Assembly: GCF_014645375.1 (NCBI RefSeq)
Contig: NZ_BMLT01000006.1
Span: forward strand, 124,001-188,000
Length of the DNA stretch: 64,000 nt
Direction: 5' to 3'
From: Marinobacterium nitratireducens
GTDB taxonomy: Bacteria; Pseudomonadota; Gammaproteobacteria; Pseudomonadales; Balneatricaceae
Position 1 is the stretch's first letter. Each line of letters begins with the position of its first letter. The translations under genes were made by a program, and so were the position numbers. Under the pieces are notes generated by a model. It was not told the DNA's origin. It searched no databases and saw only the letters and a program-made list of their open reading frames with translations. This document shows, in pieces, positions 9,537-18,830 of the stretch.

Positions 9537-9917
9537 TCAGAGGAAGGAATCGTCGTCTTCGATCAGGATCCGGGATTGTTCTGCAGGCCGCGGTTCGCTA
9601 TCTTGTAGCTCCTCCGATTCAGGTTGCATAAAGCTACGGGCAAGTTTTCGGCTCAGTAGCTTCTTCTGCGATGCCTGCGGGAAGTCGGTGAAGAGTACGA
9701 TATTCTTGGCGATCAGTATCTCTACGATGTCCTCGATGATGCGAATGGTTCCGGCATCGGAGCTTTCGAGGAACTGTTCCGGCGAAAAGGAACTGTCGTT
9801 GATCGACAGGAAGTTGAGTACTTCCCGGTCCTTCATGTCGACCGCCGTGGAGCCCGGCTCTGCGGTTTCGGTCAGTGCGACGATCCGTCCGTCCGGATTG
9901 CGTTTGGCGTAGAGCAT
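9537..9917 (-). CDS. Small conserved protein of unknown function
   Basis: A 126-residue acidic cytoplasmic protein opening with MLYAKRNPDGRIVALTE. It has a helical middle (GTIRIIEDIVEILIAKNIVLF) and an acidic tail (ILIEDDDSFL). It resembles a short pseudomonad protein that databases have mislabelled as a tryptophan synthase beta-subunit-like protein; nothing here supports such an activity. It converges on the receiver-TPR gene with only 4 bases between the stop codons and is divergent from the secretion operon, with 69 bases between starts. No signal peptide or membrane segment. Confidence 0.7.
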   Translation of the reverse strand: MLYAKRNPDGRIVALTETAEPGSTAVDMKDREVLNFLSINDSSFSPEQFLESSDAGTIRIIEDIVEILIAKNIVLFTDFPQASQKKLLSRKLARSFMQPESEELQDSEPRPAEQSRILIEDDDSFL

Positions 9918-9986
9918 CGGGATACAGATATCAGCCAGTTGAGTTGCGTGTTAGTATGGAGCTCGCGATCCGAGCAGGTCAAGGAC

Positions 9987-12107
9987 ATGGACGACATTCA
10001 GGATCCCCTTCTTAGCTGCCTGGTCGAGCTGACCCGGCAGAACCACAACCCCCTCTCGGCTGATGTACTCAGCGCCGGGCTGCCGCTGGAGAACAACCGG
10101 CTGACGCCCAAGCTATTCGTTCGCGCGGCTCAGCGTGCCGGACTCAGAGCCCGGGTGATGCCCCGCGCACTGCGGGAGATATCCCCGCTGGTGCTGCCGG
10201 TGGTGCTGCTGCTCGACGACGACCAGGCCTGCATCCTGCAGGAGCTGGATCTGGAGGATGATTCTGCACTGATCATCCAGCCCGAAAGCGGCGGCAAGCA
10301 CCGGGTGCGCCTGGACGACCTCGAGACGCACTACAGCGGTTACGCGATTTTCGTCCGCCTGGAGTATCGCTTCAGCGAGCGCGTCTCGAAGGTTTTGGAC
10401 GACCGCCAGGGGCACTGGTTCTGGGGCACGCTCAAGCGTTCGGTACGGATTTACCGTGACGTGCTGCTGGCGTCGCTGCTGATCAACCTGTTCGTGCTGG
10501 CAAGCCCGCTGTTCGTGATGAACGTCTACGACCGGGTCGTGCCCAACAGCGCCATCGAAACCCTCTGGGTGCTGGCGGTCGGCCTGTTCGTCGTCTATCT
10601 GTTCGACTTCGGCCTGAAAATGCTTCGCGCCTACTTTATCGAGGTGGCCGGCAAGAAGACCGATGTGCTGCTCTCGGCGATGCTGTTCGAGAAGGTGATG
10701 TCGCTCAAGTACAGCGCCATGCCGCGGTCGGTCGGCTCGTTCGCCAGCAATCTGCGCGAGTTCGAGAGCATCCGCGCGATGCTGAGTTCCACCGTCAATA
10801 CCGTGCTGATCGATATTCCCTTCGCGGTGATATTTCTCGCCGTGATCCTGCTGATCGGCGGCCCCCTGGTGGTGGTGCCGGTGGTGGCGATCCCCGTCAT
10901 CTACCTTTTTTCGCTGATCGTGCGGCCGCGGCTGCGGGAGTCGGTCGAGAAGACCTTCGAATCGGCGTCGCAGAAGAATGCCACTCTGGTCGAGAGTCTG
11001 ACGGCGATGGAAACGGTCAAGACCCAGCGCGCCGCCTCGCCGTTGCAGCTACGCTGGGAGCAGGCCGGCGGCTACATCGCGCGCTGGGGGCTGCGGTCGC
11101 GCATGCTGTCGTCGTCGGTGGTCAATTTCGCCGGTCTGGTGCAGCAGCTTACCTCGACCGCGATCGTGATCTTCGGCGTGTATCTGATCTCCGAGCGCGA
11201 GCTGACCCTGGGCGCCCTGATCGCCAGCGTCATTCTGTCGGGCCGGGTGATCGCGCCGATGGGGCAGCTCGCAGGCCTGGTAGCCAACTTCCATCAGGCT
11301 TCCACGGCGCTGAAGACCCTCAACCAGATCATGGATCTGCCGGAGGAGCGTGAGGGCGAGCGGCACTTCGTGCACCGGCCCGAACTCAAGGGCGATATCG
11401 AGTTCAACCAGGTCAGCTTCAGCTATCCGGGCGAGCAGCAGAAAGCGCTCGACGGCGTTTCCTTCCGTATCCGGGCAGGGGAGAAGGTAGCGCTGATCGG
11501 TCGTATCGGCTCCGGCAAGTCCACCGTGGAAAAGTTGCTGATGGGCCTTTACAGCGCCAGCGACGGGGCCATTCGTGTCGACGGTATCGACATCAACCAG
11601 ATCGATCCGGTCGACCTGCGGCGCCATTTCGGCTACGTGCCCCAGGACATCATGCTGTTCGCCGGCACACTGCGCGAGAACATTACCCTGGGCGCACCCT
11701 ATGCCAGCGACGAGCAGATGGTGAAAGTGGCGAGGCTCGCCGGCGCCGACCACTTCGTCAACCGCCACCCGCTGGGCTTCGACATGCAGGTGGGCGAGCG
11801 CGGCGCGGCGCTGTCGGGTGGCCAGCGGCAGGCCGTGGCGGTGGCGCGCGCGCTGATCCACGATCCTTCGGTGCTGATTCTCGACGAGCCGTCCAATGCC
11901 ATGGACAACTCGTCCGAGGAGACGCTGAAGCAGCAACTGGCGGAGTATGCCCGTGAGCGTACCCTGGTGCTGGTGACCCACAAGATGTCGCTGTTGTCGC
12001 TGGTGGACCGCCTGATCGTGATCGATGGCGGCAAGGTCGTGGCCGACGGGCCCAAACAGACTGTGCTCGAAGCGCTGAAGCAGGGACGCCTGCAGATTCG
12101 CAAGTAG
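9987..12107 (+). CDS. lapB: Type I secretion ABC transporter, LapB-like
   Basis: A 706-residue inner-membrane ABC exporter half. The N-terminal 130 residues resemble the C39 peptidase-like domain but lack the catalytic DCG motif, as in exporters of RTX adhesins that are not processed on export. Transmembrane helices span about 155-430 (LLASLLINLFVLASPLFV onward). The nucleotide-binding domain has Walker A IGRIGSGKST, signature LSGGQRQAVA, Walker B VLILDEPSNAMD and switch VTHKMS. The ATG at 9987 is preferred over one 48 bases upstream because it gives the family start MDDIQDPLL and has AAGGA before it. First gene of an operon with the fusion protein and outer-membrane channel; the substrate is not in the window. 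Confidence 0.87.
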   Translation: MDDIQDPLLSCLVELTRQNHNPLSADVLSAGLPLENNRLTPKLFVRAAQRAGLRARVMPRALREISPLVLPVVLLLDDDQACILQELDLEDDSALIIQPESGGKHRVRLDDLETHYSGYAIFVRLEYRFSERVSKVLDDRQGHWFWGTLKRSVRIYRDVLLASLLINLFVLASPLFVMNVYDRVVPNSAIETLWVLAVGLFVVYLFDFGLKMLRAYFIEVAGKKTDVLLSAMLFEKVMSLKYSAMPRSVGSFASNLREFESIRAMLSSTVNTVLIDIPFAVIFLAVILLIGGPLVVVPVVAIPVIYLFSLIVRPRLRESVEKTFESASQKNATLVESLTAMETVKTQRAASPLQLRWEQAGGYIARWGLRSRMLSSSVVNFAGLVQQLTSTAIVIFGVYLISERELTLGALIASVILSGRVIAPMGQLAGLVANFHQASTALKTLNQIMDLPEEREGERHFVHRPELKGDIEFNQVSFSYPGEQQKALDGVSFRIRAGEKVALIGRIGSGKSTVEKLLMGLYSASDGAIRVDGIDINQIDPVDLRRHFGYVPQDIMLFAGTLRENITLGAPYASDEQMVKVARLAGADHFVNRHPLGFDMQVGERGAALSGGQRQAVAVARALIHDPSVLILDEPSNAMDNSSEETLKQQLAEYARERTLVLVTHKMSLLSLVDRLIVIDGGKVVADGPKQTVLEALKQGRLQIRK

Positions 12108-12115
12108 GAACCTCC

Positions 12116-13441
12116 ATGAACAGGCCAGTATCCAGGGACGATACCCGCTTTATGACCAGCATCAGCGAGGCGATGCTGGAGCAGACGCCGCGCAGCGCCC
12201 GCCTGTTGCTCTGGGGGATGGCGCTGTTCATCCTGCTGGCGATCGTCTGGGCCAACTGGGCTCAGCTCGACGAGATCAGCCGTGGCGACGGCGAGATCAT
12301 CCCGTCGAGCCAGCTGCAGGTGGTGCAGAATCTCGAGGGGGGTATCGTTTCCGCCATCCTGGTGCACGAAGGCGACCTGGTCGAGAAGGGGCAGGTGCTG
12401 CTGCGCATCGACGACACCCGCTTCTCCAGTTCCTTCAACGAAAACCGGGTGCGCGAATACGAGCTGATCGCCAAGCAGCTGCGCCTGCAGGCCGAGGCCG
12501 ACGGAACCGAGCTGGAGATGCCCGCGGACTTCCCGCCGGCGTATCAGCATATGCTCGACCGCGAGCGCAATCTCTACAATGCCCGTGTGCAGGAGTTGCG
12601 CACCACGCTTTTGATTACCCGCCGCCAGCTGGAGCAGCGCCGACAGGAGCTCAGGGAAGCCCGCTCCCGCATCGATCAGCTTCAGAGCAGCTACAATCTG
12701 TTGCTCAAGGAGTACAACATCATGAGACCCCTGGTCGGCGAAGGGGTGATCTCGGAGGTCGAGTACCTGCGCACCCAGCGCCAGGTCAATGATCTCAAGG
12801 GCGAGCTGTCGGCGACGCGGCTGAGCATACCGCGCATCGAATCGGCGATCGCCGAGCACGAGAGCCGTCTCGAGGAAGGCGAACTGCAGTTTCGCACCGA
12901 AGCCCGCACCGAGCTGAACGAGGTGAGCGGCGAGCTGGCGCGCCTGCGCGAGGCGATGCAGGGCATGCAGGACCGCATTACCCGCACCGAGGTGCGGGCG
13001 CCGGTGAAAGGAACCGTCAAGGAACTGATGGTCAACACGGTCGGCGGCGTGGTGCAGCCCGGTGACGATCTGCTCAATATCGTGCCCTGGGAGGACCGGC
13101 TGCTGGTCGAGGCCCGCATCCGGCCGGCGGATATCGCCCCGATCAAGGTGGGCCTGCCGGCGAGGGTCAAGGTCTCGGCCTACGATTTCTCGATTTACGG
13201 GGGGCTGGACGCCAAGGTGGTGTTCGTCTCGCCGAGCACCATCCTCGATGAGGAGAAAAAGGCGTTCTATCGCGTGCGTCTGGAAACCGAGACGCCCTAT
13301 CTCGGCAACATCGAAAAGCCGTTGCCGCTGATCGCGGGCATGACCGTGAGTGTGGATATTCTCACCGGCAAGAAAACGGTGATGGACTATCTGCTCAAAC
13401 CGATTCTCAAAGCCCGCGACAGGGCACTGACGGAACGCTGA
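12116..13441 (+). CDS. lapC: Type I secretion membrane-fusion protein, HlyD/LapC-like
   Basis: A 441-residue periplasmic adaptor linking the ABC exporter to the outer-membrane channel. One transmembrane segment lies near residues 29-46 (LLLWGMALFILLAIVWA). A biotinyl-lipoyl half follows (GDGEIIPSSQLQVVQNLEGG), then a long coiled-coil hairpin (about 120-290) rich in E, R and Q, and the C-terminal beta-barrel with the HlyD-family motif VRLETETPYLG. GGAACCTCC lies before the ATG, 8 bases after the exporter gene stop. Tight spacing on both sides supports one transcript. Confidence 0.87.
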   Translation: MNRPVSRDDTRFMTSISEAMLEQTPRSARLLLWGMALFILLAIVWANWAQLDEISRGDGEIIPSSQLQVVQNLEGGIVSAILVHEGDLVEKGQVLLRIDDTRFSSSFNENRVREYELIAKQLRLQAEADGTELEMPADFPPAYQHMLDRERNLYNARVQELRTTLLITRRQLEQRRQELREARSRIDQLQSSYNLLLKEYNIMRPLVGEGVISEVEYLRTQRQVNDLKGELSATRLSIPRIESAIAEHESRLEEGELQFRTEARTELNEVSGELARLREAMQGMQDRITRTEVRAPVKGTVKELMVNTVGGVVQPGDDLLNIVPWEDRLLVEARIRPADIAPIKVGLPARVKVSAYDFSIYGGLDAKVVFVSPSTILDEEKKAFYRVRLETETPYLGNIEKPLPLIAGMTVSVDILTGKKTVMDYLLKPILKARDRALTER

Positions 13442-13442
13442 G

Positions 13443-14075
13443 ATGAGGCTGGGAATCTATACCACGCATGACAACGTGCTGGAGCGCTGGCAGCGGTTGC
13501 TGCACGAGCTGTCGCCGCAGCTGCTCAAGAGCGGCGAGCTGGAACAGGGGCTTTCCGACGGCCTGATGCTGCTGCATCTGGACTCGCTGGAACTGCAGCG
13601 CCGCAAGGCGCTGTTCCAGAAGCTGCAGGCAGGCGGGCAGCTATATGCGGTGCTGACCGACCGGCCGCATGATGACGACGGCATCCGCATGCTGGCGCTG
13701 GGCGCACGTGGCTACGCCAGCACCTTCATTACCGGGTCGCTGCTGCTGCAGTTGATCGAAACCCTCTGGCGCGGGGATATCTGGGCAAGCCCGGTGGTCA
13801 TGCAAAAGCTGCTCAGGCGGTTGCTCAACGGTCAGCCGGCCCAGTTGCTGGCGGCGCAGTCCGCGCGCGTGGGCCTTGCGGCAAGCCTCAGCGAGCGGGA
13901 ACAGCAGGTGATGGATATACTGGTAACCGGCGCGGCCAACAAGGTGATCGCCCGGCAATTGAACATAACGGAAAGAACGGTAAAAGCTCATATCAGTGCT
14001 ATTCTCAGGAAAACGGGCGCGGGTGACCGCGTTTCGCTAATCCTTATGGCAAACGAGCAGCAGCGTCTACACTAA
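13443..14075 (+). CDS. LuxR-type regulator with degenerate receiver domain
   Basis: A 210-residue protein. Residues about 145-205 are a LuxR/FixJ helix-turn-helix (LSEREQQVMDILVTGAANKV, LNITERTVKAHISAILRKTG). Residues 1-125 have receiver-like length and secondary structure (LYAVLTDRPHDDDGIRMLAL, GARGYASTFITGSLLL) but lack the N-terminal acidic pair, and no clear phospho-acceptor aspartate is placed correctly. It may therefore act without phosphorylation. It starts one base after the fusion-protein stop and 34 bases before the channel gene, so it is embedded in the secretion operon and may control it or the secreted adhesin. Confidence 0.8.
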   Translation: MRLGIYTTHDNVLERWQRLLHELSPQLLKSGELEQGLSDGLMLLHLDSLELQRRKALFQKLQAGGQLYAVLTDRPHDDDGIRMLALGARGYASTFITGSLLLQLIETLWRGDIWASPVVMQKLLRRLLNGQPAQLLAAQSARVGLAASLSEREQQVMDILVTGAANKVIARQLNITERTVKAHISAILRKTGAGDRVSLILMANEQQRLH

Positions 14076-14109
14076 CAAGTCAGTGGAAACCCTTCAGGGA
14101 GACAGGAAA

Positions 14110-15465
14110 ATGGGCCTCAGGACAGGGATATTCGCCGGAGTGACATTGATGTCGGCGATCCAGGTGGCAAACGCCACCTCTATAACGGATGTGATCAGCG
14201 AGAACATGGTCCGGAATCCGGAAGTGGCGGCAGCGCTAAATGCCCGCGATGCGGTACGGGAAGAGGTTAAGGAGGCCATGGGCGGCCTGTATCCCGATCT
14301 CGATCTGCTGATGGGTGTCGGTTACGAGTGGACCGACGACCCCAGCACCCGCGGCGCGCAGCAGGGAACTGGCGGCGACGGCGACGAGGACATGTGGCGC
14401 AAAGAAGCTTCTCTGAACTTCCGTCACATGCTGTTCGACGGTATGGCCACCCAGAGCGAAGTGGCACGCCAGGAAGCGCGGCTGCTGTCGGCCGATGCCC
14501 GCGTGCGCGAAGCCACCGAGCAGTTCGCGCTCGACGCAACCCGTCACTATCTCGACGTGGTCCGTCGCACGGAGTTGTTGCGCCTGGCGCGTCTGACCCT
14601 CGACAATCACGTGACCATCTACGACCAGATTCGCCGCCGCTCGGAGTCGGGCCTTGGCAGTCTGGCGTCCATCCAGCAGGCGGAAAGCCGCCTTGCGCTG
14701 GCCGAAGTCAACGTACTGGCAGCCGAGAACAATCTGCGCGACGCCCGCGCCAACTACATTCGCGTGGTCGGGGCCGAGCCGCCGACGGATTACGAGGTGC
14801 CGGCCGATCTGGCAATGCCGGCCAGCTATGACGAGGCGCTGGAGCGTGCCGGCGACACCCAGCCAACGCTGCAGGTTGCCGCCGCCGATATCGAAGCGGC
14901 CAAGGCGCAGTACGAGGCGGCCTACAGCCGTCGCTACCCGACTCTGCACTTCGAGGCCGAACGCACCCTGTACAATGACATCGACGGCATCGGCGGTGAC
15001 AACGAAGACTTCACCGCCATGCTGAGGCTGCGCTACAACCTCTTCAACGGTGGTACCGATGAAGCGCGCATCCGTCGTACCCAGCACCAGATCCACGAGG
15101 CCGAGGAAATCCGCAACAGCGCCGACCGCCAGGTCGCGCAGTCGCTGGGCCTGTCCTGGAACGCCTACGAGATTCTCGGTCAGCAGGTGGGTCACCTCGA
15201 GACCTACGTCAGCACCGCCGAACAGACCCGCGACTCCTACAAGAAGCAGTTCGACATCGGCCAGCGCTCGCTGCTTGACCTTCTCGATACCGAAAACGAG
15301 GTGTTCTCGGCGCAGAACTCCCTCACCGATACCTCGTTCGACTATCTGCTGTCGCAGTATCGCGTCTACAACGGCATGGGGCAGCTGCTCGAGGCGCTGG
15401 AGATCACGCCGCCGCAGGACGTGCCGATGAGCGAGAGCACGGAAATGGCGGAGGCCGGTCAGTAA
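14110..15465 (+). CDS. lapE: Type I secretion outer-membrane channel, TolC/LapE family
   Basis: A 451-residue outer-membrane efflux protein. The signal peptide is residues 1-22 (MGLRTGIFAGVTLMSAIQVANA). Two TolC-type repeats follow, with long helices (SEVARQEARLLSADARVREA; RIRRTQHQIHEAEEIRNSA) and the family motif YKKQFDIGQRSLLDLLDTEN near residues 378-397. The ATG at 14110, with AGGA five bases upstream, was chosen over one 27 bases earlier because it starts the signal peptide. Last gene of the secretion operon; a terminator follows. Confidence 0.88.
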   Translation: MGLRTGIFAGVTLMSAIQVANATSITDVISENMVRNPEVAAALNARDAVREEVKEAMGGLYPDLDLLMGVGYEWTDDPSTRGAQQGTGGDGDEDMWRKEASLNFRHMLFDGMATQSEVARQEARLLSADARVREATEQFALDATRHYLDVVRRTELLRLARLTLDNHVTIYDQIRRRSESGLGSLASIQQAESRLALAEVNVLAAENNLRDARANYIRVVGAEPPTDYEVPADLAMPASYDEALERAGDTQPTLQVAAADIEAAKAQYEAAYSRRYPTLHFEAERTLYNDIDGIGGDNEDFTAMLRLRYNLFNGGTDEARIRRTQHQIHEAEEIRNSADRQVAQSLGLSWNAYEILGQQVGHLETYVSTAEQTRDSYKKQFDIGQRSLLDLLDTENEVFSAQNSLTDTSFDYLLSQYRVYNGMGQLLEALEITPPQDVPMSESTEMAEAGQ

Positions 15466-15533
15466 CGGGCGCTTTGTTGCATCTGCACAGGTGGCTGGAT
15501 AAAATCCGCGCTGCCTAATTAAAGACAGATCCC

Positions 15534-15565
15534 AAGGGTTGCATGGCGCAACCCTTTTTATTTTT
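15534..15565 (+). terminator. Intrinsic terminator between secretion and mevalonate operons
   Basis: AAGGGTTGC and GCAACCCTT form a 9-bp stem around TGGC, followed by a T-rich tail (TTTATTTTT). It ends only 18 bases before the HMG-CoA reductase start codon, so the mevalonate operon promoter must overlap or precede it. Confidence 0.85.
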
Positions 15566-15582
15566 ATGGTGCGGCGCAAGCG

Positions 15583-16617
15583 ATGAAATCACACAAGCTA
15601 CTGGAGGCCCCGGTGCCGATGCGGCTGGTCGGCCCGCTGCGGATGACCGGTCATATCGTCGATGACAAGGTCAAGGTGCCGCTGGCGACTTACGAGACGC
15701 CGCTCTGGCACTCGGTCGGACGCGGTGCCCGCATCTCGGTGCTTGCCGGTGGTATCCGCACTTCCGTGATCGACGAGCGCATGACCCGCTCGATCCTGCT
15801 CGAGGCGGACGACGCCCTGGCGGCGCATCAGGCGATCGAGTCGCTCAAAGCGCGCCGGGCCGAGCTCAACGAGGTGGTGGCGCAGAGCAGCCGCTTCGCC
15901 AACCTGATCGATATGCACTCCCAGGTGGTCGCCAACCTGATCTACCTGCGGCTGGAGTTCACCACCGGCGATGCCTCCGGTCACAATATGGTGACCAACG
16001 CCGCCGACCGGCTGATTCCCTGGATCCTGGCGCAGTATCCGCGCCTGCGCTACTCGTCGATTTCGGCGAACTACTGCTCCGACAAGAAGGCCACGGCGGT
16101 CAACGGCATTCTCGGCCGGGGCAAGTATGTGGTCACCGAGCTGCTGGTGCCGCGCGAGCTGTGCGAGCGCAAGCTGCACACCACGCCGGAGAAAATCGTC
16201 GATCTCAATATCAAGAAGAACCTTATCGGGACTCTGATAGCCGGCGGTCTGCGCAGCGCCAATGCCCACTACGCCAATATGCTGCTGGCGTTCTATCTGG
16301 CTACCGGGCAGGATGCGGCGAACATCATCGAGGGCTCCCAGGGCGTGGTGCACGCCGAGGTGCGGGATGGCGATCTGTATTTTTCCTGCACGCTGCCGAA
16401 CCTCATCGTCGGCACGGTCGGCAACGGCAAGGGGCTGGAATTCGTCGAGCGTAATCTCGACCTGCTGGGCTGCCGCGAAGCGCGCGAGCCCGGCGCCAAC
16501 GCCCGCCGGCTGGCGGCGATCTGCGGTGCCACGGTACTCTGTGGCGAACTGTCGCTGCTGGCGGCTCAGACCAATCCAGGCGAGCTGATGGAGGCTCACC
16601 TGAAGCTGGAGCGATGA
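15583..16617 (+). CDS. HMG-CoA reductase, soluble, class I-like
   Basis: A 344-residue soluble reductase that turns HMG-CoA into mevalonate with NAD(P)H. Key blocks resemble the eukaryotic/archaeal class I catalytic domain rather than the degradative Pseudomonas mevalonii class II enzyme. They are PLATYETPLWHS (equivalent of ATTEG with the catalytic glutamate), TTGDASGHNMV, NYCSDKKATAVN with the catalytic lysine, GTVGNGKGLE, and the C-terminal catalytic histidine in EAHLKLER. No transmembrane domain. The 17 bases before the ATG have no good ribosome site. First gene of a complete mevalonate operon, overlapping the isomerase gene by 4 bases. Cofactor preference is not decided from sequence. 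Confidence 0.9.
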   Translation: MKSHKLLEAPVPMRLVGPLRMTGHIVDDKVKVPLATYETPLWHSVGRGARISVLAGGIRTSVIDERMTRSILLEADDALAAHQAIESLKARRAELNEVVAQSSRFANLIDMHSQVVANLIYLRLEFTTGDASGHNMVTNAADRLIPWILAQYPRLRYSSISANYCSDKKATAVNGILGRGKYVVTELLVPRELCERKLHTTPEKIVDLNIKKNLIGTLIAGGLRSANAHYANMLLAFYLATGQDAANIIEGSQGVVHAEVRDGDLYFSCTLPNLIVGTVGNGKGLEFVERNLDLLGCREAREPGANARRLAAICGATVLCGELSLLAAQTNPGELMEAHLKLER

Positions 16618-17648
16618 TGTCGGACCCGACCAACGAGCGCAAGATCGAGCACATCCGCGCCATCGAGCGCGATCCCGATATCGAGCGCAACGGCGCCCAC
16701 TTCGACCGCATCCGGCTGCGTCACCGGGCGTTACCGGAGCTGGACCTGGCCGCGGTCGATCCGTCGACCACCTTTCTTGGCAAGCGGCTGGCCTTTCCGC
16801 TGCTGATTTCGTCAATGACCGGCGGCGATCATGAACTGGTTCGGCGGATCAACCGTAATCTGGCAGAGGCGGCGGAGCGCTGTCAGGTGGCGCTGGCGGT
16901 GGGCTCGCAGCGTGTGATGTTCACCCAGCCCGAGGCGCGGGCCAGTTTCGAACTGCGCGAACTGGCGCCGACCACGCTGCTGATGGGCAACGTCGGTGCC
17001 GTTCAGCTCAATTACGGTTTCGGACTGCAGCAGTGCGAAGAGTCGGTGTCGGTACTCGGTGCGGATGCGCTCTATCTCCATCTGAACCCGCTGCAGGAAG
17101 CGATACAGCCGGAGGGTGACACCAACTTTGCCGGTATCGGCGAGCGCATCGGCGAGCTCGCCAGGCAGCTCAGCGTACCGCTGATCCTCAAGGAAGTCGG
17201 TTGCGGGCTGGCGCCGGAGGACATCGCGGCGGGGCTTGGGCGCGGCGTGCGGATGTTCGACGTTGCCGGCAGCGGCGGCACCTCCTGGAGCCGTATCGAA
17301 CACCATCGCCATGGCGACGACGGCGACAGCGCCGGACTGCGCTTCCAGGACTGGGGCATACCCACGCCGACGGCGCTGCGCCTGGCGCAACCCTTCGCCG
17401 ATCGCGCCACCCTGATCGCCAGCGGGGGGCTCAGAGATGGGATTGATATGGCGAAATCTGTTATACTCGGCGCCTCCCTTTGTGGCCTCGCAGCTCCGTT
17501 TCTGCGCCCGGCGATGGTGTCTTCGGACGCCGTGGTCAGGGTCATCGAGCAGCTGCGCAGAGACTTTACGATCGCCATGTTTCTGCTTGGCGCTGCGGAT
17601 ATCGCGTCGTTGTTCAAGAATCAGGCTCTCATTCTTGAAGAGCGTTGA
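16614..17648 (+). CDS. fni: Isopentenyl-diphosphate isomerase type 2, FMN-dependent
   Basis: A 344-residue flavoprotein that interconverts IPP and DMAPP using reduced FMN. Family features: N-terminal RKIEHIRAIERD, LLISSMTGGDHE near residue 65 for FMN, GSQRVMFTQPEA near 101, NVGAVQLNYGF near 125, HLNPLQEAIQPEGDTNF near 150, LILKEVGCGL near 190 and the SGGLRDGIDMAKSVILGA FMN-phosphate site near 270. It overlaps the reductase stop in an ATGATG context. Type 2 isomerase commonly accompanies mevalonate-pathway operons in bacteria, whereas most gammaproteobacteria use the MEP route. Confidence 0.93.
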   Translation: MMSDPTNERKIEHIRAIERDPDIERNGAHFDRIRLRHRALPELDLAAVDPSTTFLGKRLAFPLLISSMTGGDHELVRRINRNLAEAAERCQVALAVGSQRVMFTQPEARASFELRELAPTTLLMGNVGAVQLNYGFGLQQCEESVSVLGADALYLHLNPLQEAIQPEGDTNFAGIGERIGELARQLSVPLILKEVGCGLAPEDIAAGLGRGVRMFDVAGSGGTSWSRIEHHRHGDDGDSAGLRFQDWGIPTPTALRLAQPFADRATLIASGGLRDGIDMAKSVILGASLCGLAAPFLRPAMVSSDAVVRVIEQLRRDFTIAMFLLGAADIASLFKNQALILEER

Positions 17649-17663
17649 GGAACCAAACCATCT

Positions 17664-18830
17664 ATGTCAGTCGGTATTGATGAAATAAGCTTCTATACCT
17701 CGAATTACTTTCTGGATCTGCGCTCGCTGGCCCGTGCCCAGCAGACGGACCCGGACAAGTACTACGTCGGTATAGGACAGGAGAAAATGGGCATGGCGGC
17801 GCCGGACGAGGACATCGTCACCATGGCCGCCAACGCTGCTCTGCCGCTGGTCGATACGGTGGGCTCCGAGCGCATCAGCACCCTGCTGTTCGCCACCGAA
17901 ACCGGTATCGACCAGTCCAAGGCCGCCGGTATTTATGTCCATCGTCTGCTGGGACTCGGCGCCAACTGTCGCGTGGTGGAGCTCAAGCAGGCCTGCTACA
18001 GCGCCACCGCGGCCGTTCAGATGGCCTGCGCTCTGGTTGCGCGCCAGCCGGAACAGAAGGTTCTGGTGGTGGCGTCCGATATTGCCCGCTACGATCTCGA
18101 CACACCCGGCGAAGCGACCCAGGGCTGCGGCGCCGTGGCGATGATGATCAGCGCCAACCCGCGCCTGGTCGAGATCGCCCCGGAAGTCGGCAATTACACC
18201 GAGGACGTGATGGATTTCTGGCGTCCCAATTACCGCAGCACCGCGCTGGTGGATGGCAAGTACTCGACCAAGATCTATCTCAAGTCGCTGAAAAAGGCCT
18301 GGGAGAATTTCCGCGAGGCAAGTTCGCTGACCTTCGGCGACTTCAGCCATTTCTGCTACCACCTGCCGTTCGGCCGTATGGCACAGAAGGCGCACCAGCA
18401 GCTCGCCCGGGTCAACAAGAGTGAACTGGGAGCCGAGCAGCTCGAGCAGCAGATCGAAGCCAGCCTGCAGTACAACCGTATCATCGGCAACAGCTATACC
18501 GCCTCGATGTACATCGGTCTGGCGTCGCTGCTGGAGAACAGCAGCCACGACCTGGCCGGTCAGCGTATCGGCTTCTTCAGTTACGGTTCGGGCTGTGTGG
18601 CCGAGTTCTTCTCCGGCCGGGTGGTCGAAGGTTACGAGCGCCACCTGTACCGCGATGCCCATCGCCGCATGCTCGAGGCGCGCCAGGAAGTCAGCTACGA
18701 CGAATACCTCGCGCTCTACCGTTACCCGGATCCGCGCGACGGCGAGCACCTCGACATTCCCGCCAGCACCACCGGTCGTTTCCGGCTGGCAGCCATTTCC
18801 CATCACAAACGCGAATACGTGGTGTGCTGA
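17664..18830 (+). CDS. mvaS: HMG-CoA synthase
   Basis: A 388-residue thiolase-fold enzyme that condenses acetyl-CoA with acetoacetyl-CoA. The general-base glutamate is in FATETGID near residue 79, the acyl-enzyme cysteine C111 is in LKQACYSATAAV, and the conserved histidine is in FCYHLPFGRMAQKAH near residue 233. Length matches bacterial MvaS. GAGG lies before the ATG, 15 bases after the isomerase stop. Its last 7 bases overlap the following kinase gene. Confidence 0.94.
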   Translation: MSVGIDEISFYTSNYFLDLRSLARAQQTDPDKYYVGIGQEKMGMAAPDEDIVTMAANAALPLVDTVGSERISTLLFATETGIDQSKAAGIYVHRLLGLGANCRVVELKQACYSATAAVQMACALVARQPEQKVLVVASDIARYDLDTPGEATQGCGAVAMMISANPRLVEIAPEVGNYTEDVMDFWRPNYRSTALVDGKYSTKIYLKSLKKAWENFREASSLTFGDFSHFCYHLPFGRMAQKAHQQLARVNKSELGAEQLEQQIEASLQYNRIIGNSYTASMYIGLASLLENSSHDLAGQRIGFFSYGSGCVAEFFSGRVVEGYERHLYRDAHRRMLEARQEVSYDEYLALYRYPDPRDGEHLDIPASTTGRFRLAAISHHKREYVVC

